From Trichomonas vaginalis G3 (taxonomy: Eukaryota > Parabasalia > Trichomonadida > Trichomonadidae), in contig NC_067207.1 in NCBI RefSeq assembly GCF_026262505.1, forward strand, positions 4,782,252 to 4,846,251: 64,000 nt of DNA, in the 5' to 3' direction. This document shows positions 39,241-48,027 of the stretch, piece by piece. Each line of letters starts with the position of its first letter. Position 1 is the first letter of the stretch. Made by a program: the position numbers and the translations under genes. Under the pieces are notes generated by a model that did not search any database, was not told the origin of the DNA, and worked only from the letters and a program-made list of their open reading frames with translations.

Positions 39241-39356
39241 GACTACTTGTTTTAGGTTTTTTCCATTGTGTCATTTATTTATTTGACGTGGCAGAAAAGT
39301 ACAGAGAATATGAAGATGAACCAATGCCTGCAAATGTCCAGTATATGTACTCGTAA
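39225..39356 (+). CDS. 43-residue single-span membrane protein (Maverick 2)
   Basis: Same frame as 13410-13541, overlapping the methyltransferase end by 16 bases. Hydrophobic start MWFEIGLLVLGFFHCVIYLF, then AEKYREYEDEP. The change RY to KY against the Maverick 1 copy is conservative. Confidence 0.6.
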   Translation: MWFEIGLLVLGFFHCVIYLFDVAEKYREYEDEPMPANVQYMYS

Positions 39357-39379
39357 GAGATATTTTTATCTAATATTAA

Positions 39380-39742
39380 ATGGACGCACAGAACTTAGCG
39401 AATGCACAGCAACATGGACAACCAAACCCAGAGAATATTCCAAATGAAGTTAGAATACAAACTGCAATGGCAAACTATGGTCAAGTGCCAACAGATGTAC
39501 AAATGCAAACTGCCATGTCAAATGACGCTGCGTTAGGTTTGCCACCATGGTATGCAAATATGAGATGGAAAGAGTTTTATACAAACCCCGAAGTGGGATA
39601 TAAACAACTTTATGCAGATGACGCGAACACAGGAGTTGACCCAGAATATGTTTTCTACCAGAGGAGAAACAGAATGTATGAGCTCCAGTTAAAAAATGCT
39701 ATGGAACTCAGAAGGAAACGTAAGAGACTAGGCGGACATTAG
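39380..39742 (+). CDS. 120-residue protein of unknown function (Maverick 2)
   Basis: Whole and differing from 13565-13927 at about one residue (AQQHGQ for AQQPGQ). Duplicated phrase near the N-terminus and basic KRKRLGGH tail as in the first copy. Preceded by ATATTTTTATCTAATATTAA. Confidence 0.65.
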   Translation: MDAQNLANAQQHGQPNPENIPNEVRIQTAMANYGQVPTDVQMQTAMSNDAALGLPPWYANMRWKEFYTNPEVGYKQLYADDANTGVDPEYVFYQRRNRMYELQLKNAMELRRKRKRLGGH

Positions 39743-39759
39743 ATTTTTACATATAGTAA

Positions 39760-40002
39760 ATGGGTTTCTTCAGTAGTATTGGAAACTTCTTTCGAAATGT
39801 TGGAAGAGGTATATGGAATGGAATAAAATCTGTCGGAAGAGGAATTTGGAACGGTGTCAAAAATATTGGTAAAAGAGTAGGTCAGTTCGTTGGTATTATA
39901 CCTAAAGACCCTGAACCAGAAGAACAAGCTCCTGTTATACAACAGCCTAAACCTGCACCACAGTCAAGTTGGCAACCAAATCCAACACCTCAACCGTATT
40001 AA
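39760..40002 (+). CDS. 80-residue amphipathic, probably membrane-active small protein
   Basis: Residues 1-44 are glycine-punctuated amphipathic helix with a repeated unit (RGIWNGIKSVG / RGIWNGVKNIG), aromatic and basic on opposite faces; residues 50-80 are a Pro/Gln-rich tail. The layout recalls the lytic N-terminal helix of adenovirus protein VI (GxWNxIK-type repeats), so a virion protein that disrupts membranes at entry is a reasonable guess. No homology search was possible. Its stop lies four bases from the stop of the convergent next gene. Whole in Maverick 2, broken in Maverick 1. Confidence 0.6.
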   Translation: MGFFSSIGNFFRNVGRGIWNGIKSVGRGIWNGVKNIGKRVGQFVGIIPKDPEPEEQAPVIQQPKPAPQSSWQPNPTPQPY

Positions 40003-40006
40003 AAAA

Positions 40007-40855
40007 TTATATTTTTACCGTTCGATAGTAGTTGTATATGAAACTAAGTTCTAAGTAAAACGCATGGTATAATGGAATTATTCTTTTTCTTCCATCTGTT
40101 GTAAACCATACTTGAAAGTCTGAAATACTTCCACTCGGCGGTTCATATAGCTTTGTAGGTTTTTCGTAAAAGTCATTTGCCAAGCATAAAAAAGAGTTTT
40201 GGGCGCCAGAAAATGAAGCATGAACGATAATAGCATCTTGGTCGAAAATATTTTCATATGTTCCATTAGGGTTTTCGACTTCATAAAAGTCCGGGTGTAC
40301 TGGATATTCTGCAGGCTGATTTAACATCCTCAGAAATCTATACCATGCCAAGTTGTTATATTTTGTAGAAATATAAACGTTTTCTCCAAGGTCTTCTATT
40401 CTATTGATTTTAACAGTTGCATTTTTCCTGTCATAAATAATATCGAGATGGTACTCTCCCTCGTCAATGTTATACTGGTTTGCATATTCGATATAGATAT
40501 TGTTTATTTTTTCTTGAAAAGCTTGAAGAGTTGTTTCTAAGTTTACAAGCAAACTAACTTGTAAAAGTTTTCCCTGTTCAAATTTCTCATACATACGTTT
40601 TTCTTTGTTATAGTATCGAACTTCAAAACCGACCGTAAATGGGAAACCATGTATGGCTTCTGAAATGAACTTCATTCTACGAAAGCCAATAGCTTTTGTG
40701 ACAGATGGGTCTCTTAACCATCTTAACGGGTAGTCAAAACGATAGCCTTCATGCTTTACGGTCTCTGTCTCAAACTTTTGACCGACATTAGTAAAAAGTT
40801 CATCTAATGGTTTAGTTGTAGCAACTCTAGAATTTTCTTTTTCTATTGAAAGCAT
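40007..40855 (-). CDS. virion-like protein A (282 residues)
   Basis: Whole frame. N-terminal part: TKPLDELFTNVGQKFETETV and GYRFDYPLRWLRDPSVTKAI. Middle: helical (NLETTLQAFQEKINNIYIEY). C-terminal part: IIVHASFSGAQNSFLCLAND, PPSGSISDFQVWFTTDG and AFYLELSFIYNYY. It is paralogous to protein B at 44617-45473. A beta-rich C-terminal module with an F-x-VWFTTDG strand is what one might expect in a capsid or fibre-attachment protein, but I cannot name it. It is divergent from the fibre gene over an 18-base shared promoter. Confidence 0.75.
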   Translation of the reverse strand: MLSIEKENSRVATTKPLDELFTNVGQKFETETVKHEGYRFDYPLRWLRDPSVTKAIGFRRMKFISEAIHGFPFTVGFEVRYYNKEKRMYEKFEQGKLLQVSLLVNLETTLQAFQEKINNIYIEYANQYNIDEGEYHLDIIYDRKNATVKINRIEDLGENVYISTKYNNLAWYRFLRMLNQPAEYPVHPDFYEVENPNGTYENIFDQDAIIVHASFSGAQNSFLCLANDFYEKPTKLYEPPSGSISDFQVWFTTDGRKRIIPLYHAFYLELSFIYNYYRTVKI

Positions 40856-40873
40856 ATTTTATCTAGAATAAAA
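40856..40873. promoter_or_regulatory. divergent promoter with TCTAGA core (Maverick 2)
   Basis: ATTTTATCTAGAATAAAA lies between the divergent ATGs of protein A and the fibre gene, identical to 15038-15055. Related motifs, TTTTACTTAGAATAAAAG and TTTTTATCTTTTAGAAA, sit between other divergent starts at 57023-57039 and 53430-53463. Confidence 0.5.
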
Positions 40874-42346
40874 ATGTCAAATGAAACAGCGTCTATGAGA
40901 GAAATACAACACAACCGACAACTCATTATACAAGCTCTAAATAAGAACACAACAAACTTTTCAAACTATTCTAAGATATCTGAGTCATTGAAAGAAGGAA
41001 ACTTAAAACTGACATTAAACCCAATGACAGATGAGTTTCTATTTCAAGACAAGAAGAACCATACTGTCTGTATAAATCCAACAAAAGGAACTTTAAACGA
41101 GAAACCTATAAATGAACTTCTTTTGAAAGCAGATGTTGACAACAAAGCTGACAAAGAATATGTAGACGATGCAATAGCAAAAGAAGAAGAAAGAGCTAAC
41201 AAAGCTTATGCAACAAAAGAACATACTCATCCTGAACTAGCAGACAAAACATATGTTGACAATAAAATGTCAAGTGAAGTGACAAGAGCTGAAAACGAAT
41301 ATTCTAAAAAGACTCATATACATTCTATATCTGATATTACAAACTTACAAGAAACCTTAAACAGGAAAAGTGCCGTTGGACATACACATACCATTGCAAA
41401 TATTACAAACTTACAAGAAACCTTAAACAGGAAAAGTGACGTTGGACATACACATACCATTGCAAATATTACAAACTTACAAGAAACCTTAAACAGTAAA
41501 AGTGCCGTTGGACATACACATACCATTGCAAATATTACAAACTTACAAGAAACCTTAAACAGGAAAAGTGCCGTTGGACATACACATTCTATATCTGAAA
41601 TAACAGACTTAAACGTTAGCCTTGAAAAGAAAGCAGACAAGAACCATACACATGATTTCTTCACAACTGTTGCTATAGAAAATATTGCAGGAACGGTTGA
41701 AGAACCTGATGGGGATGTATTATATTGGAAACCTCCTAACTTTCCACAAGGTTTAACATCGGAAGAAAACATAACAACGACGAAATACATTAGATGTAGA
41801 AATGTTTATGTCATGGAGGATGAAAATAAAGTTAAATTCACTGCTCAAGATTTATATGAGAAGAAAGCAGACAAAACAGAGCTTCAAACATTAAAGACGG
41901 AAATACTTCAAACATTATATCCTATAGGCTCTATTTATACGTCAATGAACTCTACCAGACCAGAAGTAGTACTTGGTTTTGGAACTTGGACTCAAATAGT
42001 CGACAGGTTTTTGTATTGTGCAAACTCTTCAAAGAAACAGGTGGAAGTAAAACGATTTCAGGTGAAAACTTACCTGCGCACAGTCACTACATAGATTTAA
42101 GTACATCTCAAGCAGGTTGGCATAGTCATAGATATTGGAATTGGTCAGCAATGACAAAAGGTAAAGGATATGATGTTAAAGACAACGTTCAGTTTGCTAT
42201 AAATTGTTACTGGAGTAACACTGAGGGAGGAGGAAACCATACACATCGCGTTTCAGGGTATACGCAAACAACGGGACAAAGTAAAGACTACATGCCACCT
42301 TACATGACAGTTTACGCATGTATAGAATTGCTTAGTCGTCATTTTC
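40874..42346 (+). pseudogene. phage-type tail fibre / collar protein locus (Maverick 2)
   Basis: As in Maverick 1, but with four 66-bp repeats (41326-41590; ITNLQETLNRKSAVGHTHTI) instead of two, so the shaft length varies between copies. N-terminal coiled coils with repeated ADKxYVD phrases, then the shaft, then a tip with YPIGSIYTSMNSTRPEVVLG, GTWTQIVDRFL, ENLPAHSHYI and YMPPYMTVYA. This combination is typical of caudovirus tail-fibre/baseplate tips that bind host receptors. Broken, about one or two interruptions. Confidence 0.85.
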
Positions 42347-43289
42347 AACTTCTTTAGCATATTCGTCAGGAGTTGTCTTATATTTGTTAGGAACTGTCTT
42401 TGAAAGTATACCACCTTGAACTTTGACAATTTTGAAACGAGGTCTGACAATAGTAGTTTTATCTTCTGCTTGCAGTGTGTACATTTTGCCATGTTTGCCT
42501 AAAACTTCATAATATTCTCTTGTATACTTTCTTCTATTTTTACGAACACGAATGTGAGTACCTGTCGAGTTCCCATTGTTGTCATAGTCAATAGTATTTT
42601 CATATGGGTCGCGTTTAGGTTTCTATTTTTTACTTTGTCACCTTTCTGAAGTTTGAAGCCCGGCATTCTTTCTTGTTTGTCTCTTTTGGCTAAATTATTA
42701 AATATATAGTCTTTCTCTAAGTCAGGGTTGTTTTTCATTTCTTCGGGGGAGTGGTTTCCCAAACCTTTTTGTTTACGGTTATTGTAAATATTTAAAACTT
42801 GTCTCATCTTTGCCATGGAGAAGTGTCTATTTGTCGTCAATATGACATTTCATTTGCTTCACCACCTTGTGGTTGGTTTAAGTCTCTTAACATTTTTATA
42901 CAACCGTCAATGACACCAAGAGCAGAATGGTTTTGGTCGACAATGAAATATTGGTTTACATTTTTTGAACGCAGATAGTTTTTAATATCGTCTGATTTGA
43001 AAGAACTTTCACAGTCAGATGTCAGTTTTGTTGGATGGTATTTGTCAACGAATATTGTCAAAGCAGTTTTCACATCTAAAATATTTTTGGACCATAATGG
43101 TATGGCTTCACAGTATCTTGTGTTTTGACCGACAAATATTAGCCAGTATGGTGGTCCATCTGTTCTAACTCTCGGAATGTTTTCCAAGATATCCATAAAC
43201 CAAGCATTTGGTGTTGAACTAAAGATTTTTATCATGAGTGCTTTCTTTGTCGCTTTAGAAACATAGGGGTCCTTGTTTGAATTCGTCAT
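42332..43289 (-). pseudogene. Maverick retrovirus-type integrase locus (Maverick 2)
   Basis: The N-terminal part (42837-43289) has the rve core: WFMDILENIPRVRTDGPPYW with the first Asp (MDI), then PTKLTSDCESSFKSDDIKNY with the second Asp (TSD), and FIVDQNHSALGVIDGCIKML toward the third acidic position. The downstream part is basic with the KLQKGDKVK strand of a C-terminal SH3/chromo-like domain. The start is 16 bases from the divergent small gene at 43306. Broken, two or three interruptions. Confidence 0.88.
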
Positions 43290-43305
43290 TTTTTAACCCA
43301 TAAGA
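43290..43305. promoter_or_regulatory. divergent promoter TTTTTAACCCATAAGAA
   Basis: Sixteen bases between the integrase start (reverse) and the ATG at 43306. It belongs to a motif set TTTTTTA-(about 10 bases)-GAA-ATG also seen at 43711-43728, 43883-43900 and, reverse, before the major capsid start at 58943 (TTTTTACCCATATGAA). All members precede structural-type genes. Confidence 0.55.
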
Positions 43306-43709
43306 AATGGGTTTATTTGGCGCATTAGCAGGAGTTGCATCCAGATTTTTGCCCGCAGTGGGAACAATAGCCAGAGGTGTATTTGGAGTTGGAAGGAAGA
43401 TTTTTGAGTACATTAGGTATACTTAAAGAGAAAGCACAACCTATTATACAAACTGTACAGAAAGGTTGGGATGTAGCACGAGATGCAACAAATCTTATTC
43501 CAAATCCTGAAACAAGAGGAAAAGTTCAAGGATGGATGGACAATGTAGGAAGACAAGCAGGAAACTATTATAACAAAGCAAATGACTACTATAACCAAGC
43601 AGGACACTATATGGACCAAGGTGAAAGATTCTTTAACAGAGGATATAACCATGCACAACAGTGGGTAAACAATAACCAACCTCAACCGCCTCAAACGTGG
43701 GGAATGTAA
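43306..43709 (+). pseudogene. small hydrophobic/Asn-Tyr-rich protein locus (Maverick 2)
   Basis: Starts MGLFGALAGV with a hydrophobic leader, then a helical part (LKEKAQPIIQTVQKGWDVAR) and a Tyr/Asn/Gln-rich part with repeats (YYNKANDYYNQAGHYMDQGE), ending QPPQTWGM. The composition recalls small internal virion proteins. Broken, about one interruption; better kept than in Maverick 1. Confidence 0.6.
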
Positions 43710-43728
43710 AGTTTTTTACTGAGATGAA

Positions 43729-43881
43729 ATGAACAATACAGCATTGAGACAAATGGGTTCAAGATGGATTTGTCGGCTTCCAGCAGTTACACAACGTGTT
43801 TGTCAAGTTCTTCCTATACCTCAGGAAGTTTTAGACCGACTTAAAAAACCTCAACAACCAGTTGAAAACAAACCAAACTAA
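43729..43881 (+). CDS. 50-residue basic protein (Maverick 2)
   Basis: A whole short frame: MNNTALRQMGSRWICRLPAV, then a Val/Pro/Leu-rich part and tail PQQPVENKPN. Preceded by TTTTTTACTGAGATGAA at 43711-43728, the same sequence that precedes the following gene, so both are probably expressed together. Unknown function. Confidence 0.55.
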   Translation: MNNTALRQMGSRWICRLPAVTQRVCQVLPIPQEVLDRLKKPQQPVENKPN

Positions 43882-43900
43882 AATTTTTTACTGAGATGAA

Positions 43901-44483
43901 ATGACCGAAGAAGTTGAAACGGTAGATTTGACACCACAAACAAAAATTCAGAACCATTGTCAAAACCTGTCAAAGAACTTACAGATGAAGAGAAAAATTC
44001 AATAATAGAAAGTGCCAGGTCTGGAAATACAAACTCTAACTACAAAGTCACTTTTCATAAAAATGGAACGGCAAGTATCTCAAAAAGAAACAGACTCTCA
44101 CAAATAAAATATTGAAGTCTGAAGGAGCTTTCGAGACAACAGATGGAAAAGTTTACTTCACTGACCAACAGTTCATTATAGAACATCTCATTGACTTAGA
44201 GTCGAAATATTCTAAACTTTACAACAAACACAAAAAGTTGAAAGGAAAACAAAAACAAATGGCATATGATATTTATGAAGATGTTGACGACACAACTGTT
44301 CCTGCAAGTGAAGTAAAGTCAGAGGAACCGAAAAGTGACGAAAAACCGATAGAAGAAGAAAAACCAAAAACTGAAGATAAACCAAAACCAAAGTTTAGTT
44401 TCCAAACTAAACCAAGTCAACCTTCATTAGCTGGTATGGGTTGGCGTCAAAGACTTATGGCAGCAGGCGGTTATGTAAAGTAA
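43901..44483 (+). pseudogene. acidic, lysine/glutamate-rich protein locus (Maverick 2)
   Basis: Counterpart of 17941-18523, starting MTEEVETVDLTPQT after TTTTTTACTGAGATGAA. The clean part (44112-44483) is identical at protein level to Maverick 1. Broken, about two interruptions. Unknown function; the low-complexity acidic middle and conserved Gly/Trp C-terminus suggest a scaffold-like virion or DNA-packaging partner. Confidence 0.6.
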
Positions 44484-44511
44484 AGAAAAAAAATTTTTTA
44501 TTTTATTTGAA

Positions 44512-44616
44512 ATGTACGCTGAGTTTGTTGGAGAAGACCGTTGGGAAACTTGTTTGTTAGATGAGAAATATGAAATGGCATACCATTTTAAAACAATATA
44601 TTTTTACATATATTAA
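44512..44616 (+). CDS. possible 34-residue peptide
   Basis: ATG 44512 opens MYAEFVGEDRWETCLLDEKY and ends just before the ATG of protein B. The Maverick 1 copy at about 18554 begins with the same residues, but its tail differs. It may be a leader peptide or chance. Confidence 0.3.
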   Translation: MYAEFVGEDRWETCLLDEKYEMAYHFKTIYFYIY

Positions 44617-45473
44617 ATGCTTCAGGTTGAAAAACAAAGAACAAAAGTAACAGATACAAAACCGTTAGACTATATCTTTACAAATGCTGGTAGGACTATT
44701 TCAGATGAAGAAATTTCATCCCGAGCATACAGGTTTGACTATCCAATTCGTTGGCTTCAAAGTCCTTCAGATGCAAAGGCAATAGGATTTAGAAGAGTTT
44801 TGTTTTCAAATAGAACTAACGCATTTATGTTCGCAGTATATTTTCATGGGCAGTATAAAGGTCCATTTCAATAGACAAATTTGACGAAATGAGAATCTTT
44901 ACAGTTCGTTCAGACGAAAGTCTTGAGAAAACTCTAAATGACTTTCAAACTCAAATGAACAAATACTATTGGGAATTTCAAGAAAAATACGACTCTTTAC
45001 TAAATGGAACATACTATCTGAAACTAGAATATGACAAGATGAACTCCACCGTTTCATTTCAAAAGATTGAAATTAACCCTCCAAGAGATACAGAGTTTTT
45101 ATTTTGGAAAGTAGACAAACGTTCTTGGGCACAATTTCTTCGGTTACTAAACCAGAACGAACCATTACCACCAGATGGTCCATTTAAATTTATACTTCCA
45201 CCAGCAGATTTGACAGTTTATAGAAACGTGTTTGACCCTCAAAATGTTATGTGCCATGCAAGTTTCAGTTCAAGCAACAATAGTTTTCTATGTATTGGTA
45301 AGGACTTTTATGACTTTGCTTCTAAATTCTACGAACCACCTAGTAACAGTTTCTCTGACTTTCAAGTTTGGTTCACAACAAATGGTGTGCAACATATTCT
45401 TCCATTGTACTATGCCTTTTATCTCGAATTGTCTTTCATATATAACTACGGAAAAGTGCTGAAAAAGTATTGA
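44617..45473 (+). pseudogene. virion-like protein B locus (Maverick 2)
   Basis: Two adjacent frames covering the same domains as protein A: TKPLDYIFTNAGRTISDEEI, RFDYPIRWLQSPSDAKAIGF, then TLNDFQTQMNKYYWEFQEKY and the C-terminal HASFSSSNNSFLCIGKDFYD and PPSNSFSDFQVWFTTNG. The start is preceded by ATATTTTTACATATATTAA. Broken, about one interruption. Confidence 0.7.
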
Positions 45474-47118
45474 AAAATATATTTTAGGGTAGCATGTTAG
45501 ATCTCACCTGTTTTTTCACCTGTTTTTTCACCCTCTTGAATTTTCATGAATTTCCTTAAGATAGAAAAAAAGTGAGTTAAAATGAGATGTTTACTGAAGG
45601 GGTCACCATGTCACCGGGTAACCATGTGTCACCAGGTAAACTAACTTCTTTTAAAAAATGAGACAACATGACATTTTGACAACAGTCGGGAAAATGTCAA
45701 GACTTCTTCATCGTAACGAGTGTAAATGAACCAAAAATATATTTTAGGTGAAGAGGTTAGATCTCACCTGTTTTTTCACCTCTTTTTTCACCCTCTTGAA
45801 TTTTCATGAATTTCCTTAAGATAGAAAAAGTATTGAAAAATAAAGTTTATGTTAGCATGTTAGATCTAACACGTTTTCTACCCTTTTTTCTACCATCGTA
45901 GAAAACACACAAAACTCATGAATGGCTCGATGTTGTCCATTGTTCTGTTTCAGAACTAGTCTTGTACTGTTTCAGAACAATACTTGTACTGTTTCAGAAC
46001 TAGTCTTGTACTTTTTCAGAACAATACTTGTACTTTTTCAGAACAAGACTTGTACTTTTTCAGAACAAGACTTGTACTTTTTCAGAACAAATTTCCCGTA
46101 AAAGCTCTCAATTTGTGAGAAAAATTTTCTGTTTCAGAACAATATTTGTACTGTTTCAGAACAATATTTGTACTGTTTCAGAACAATATTTGTACTGTTT
46201 CAGAACAAGACTTGCACTGCTTCAGAACAAGACTTGCACTGCTTCAGAACAATATTTGTACTGCTTCAGAACAATATTTGTACTGTTTCAAGACAATGTC
46301 CGACGTACCACCAAAAAATATATTTTAGGTGAAGAGGTGAGATTTCACCTGTTTTTTCACCTGTTTTTTCACCCTCTTGAATTTTGTATAAAAGCAACCG
46401 CCAGAATTTCGACGGTTGCTATATTCTTCACAAAATGCTTGTTTTGAGGTCGAGCCACTTTTGGCTCCACCGTATTCTTTCAACCAAAACTCATGAAATT
46501 TGGTCATTTTTCAGCAAAAATAAAGTTTAGGGTAGATGGTTAGATCTCACCTCTTTTTTCACCTGTTTTTTCACCTGTTGAATTTTCATGAATTTCCTTA
46601 AGATAGAAAAAATAAAGTTTAGGGTAGATGGTTTTTAGGTGTCACCGGGTAACCATGTGTCACCAGGTAATTTAACTTCTCTGAAAAAATGAGACAACAT
46701 GACATTTTGACAACAGTCGGGAAAATGTCAAGACTTCTTCATCGCAATGAGTGTAAATGAACCAAAAATATATTTTAGGTGAAGAGGTTAGATCTCACCT
46801 GTTTTTTCACCTAATTTTTCACCCGTTGAAGGAGTCACCATGTCACCGGGTAACCATGTGTCACCAGGTAATTTAACTTCTCTGAAAAAATGAGACAACA
46901 TGACATTTTGACAACAGTCGGGAAAATGTCAAGACTTCTTCATCGTAACGAGTGTAAATGAACCAAAAATATATTTTAGGTGAAGAGGTGAGATCTCACC
47001 TGTTTTTTCACCCGTTTTCTCACCTCTTTTTTCACCCGTTGAATTTTCATGAATTTTCCCGAAATAAAATATAAAGTTAGTTTTTTAAAAAAATATTTTT
47101 TATTTTTATTGTAAGAAC
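45474..47118. repeat. repeat archipelago (Maverick 2, upstream of the 304-residue gene)
   Basis: No gene. It contains: AGGTGAGATC palindromes with TTTTTTCACCTG trains; GTCACCGGGTAACCATGTGT units; about 330 bases of TTTCAGAACAATATTTGTAC units (45950-46290); the start phrase ATGTCCGACGTACCACC at about 46297; a diverged copy of the CAACCGCC palindrome unit (46395-46418); and, last, the AT-rich KilA-N/304 upstream module (47070-47118). Confidence 0.85.
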
Positions 47119-48027
47119 ATGTTAGCAACAACTTCACCAAACTCGTTAGTCATGAACCCAACTTCAATGTTAGTAGAAATGAAAAGCTTCATTCCTTCTT
47201 CATATACTTTCGAAACAGAAATCCAGAAGATAAAGCAAGAACTTCTCCAAGGAGATTTAGACTGTAGTGCGAAAGATGAAACAAATGAACAATATCTTTA
47301 TGAAATGCAGGATATTATTGACCATCTACCTAAACTTCCTGAAATACAACAACAAAAGCTTACTATTCCAGAATTTGAAGAAATAGAAGTCAAAGCAACT
47401 GACTCGGTAGAAATAAAGAAGTTCATACGTAAGGTTAACTATGAGTTTCTTGGATTTCATTGCAACCACAAAGTCATGGACAAAGACTGCGATATGGTAT
47501 ATTTCATTGACATATATAAATCTGAAGAATTTAAGACCTACGACAACTTTGTTTCGTTAGTTGCTGAATGTGTATGGCAGATAAGAGATAAAGATAAAAG
47601 ATGTAAAATATGGAACGAACAAATAAAACCAACTGCTTCAGATTTAAAGAAAACCATTGACGCTATAGTTGTACTTGCAGGACAAATTTCAATGTACAAT
47701 GTTAAAATGAACCCACAATGTTCTAAATGTAAAGCAGCAATGAGGAAATATAACTACTCCGTCAAAGAGATAGAACGTATGCGAAACGACTATGCTGACT
47801 TAAAGAAAGAAGTAGAGAGACCAGCAGAAGATAAAATGGACATGTTAGAATTTCTGAACAAAAACTATCCAACAGCTGACGATTTCCTTCTATCTGATGT
47901 CAAGAAGAAATATAAAGAAACTTTCGGCATTGTGAAAACTTTTGACATACTGACAGAGGAAATAGAAGCTACAAAACTGTTTAGGATTTCAAATATACAT
48001 CGTACAATTCATGTAAGACGCTTGTGA
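47119..48027 (+). CDS. 302-residue homologue of the 304-residue Maverick protein
   Basis: Whole frame, highly similar to the two copies in Maverick 1, with a small internal difference (DMVYFIDIYK where the others read YKNVSDIYK) and scattered substitutions. CSKCK, the coiled segment and the FDILTEEIEATKLFRISNIH C-terminus are conserved. Unknown function; same upstream module as the KilA-N genes. Confidence 0.7.
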   Translation: MLATTSPNSLVMNPTSMLVEMKSFIPSSYTFETEIQKIKQELLQGDLDCSAKDETNEQYLYEMQDIIDHLPKLPEIQQQKLTIPEFEEIEVKATDSVEIKKFIRKVNYEFLGFHCNHKVMDKDCDMVYFIDIYKSEEFKTYDNFVSLVAECVWQIRDKDKRCKIWNEQIKPTASDLKKTIDAIVVLAGQISMYNVKMNPQCSKCKAAMRKYNYSVKEIERMRNDYADLKKEVERPAEDKMDMLEFLNKNYPTADDFLLSDVKKKYKETFGIVKTFDILTEEIEATKLFRISNIHRTIHVRRL

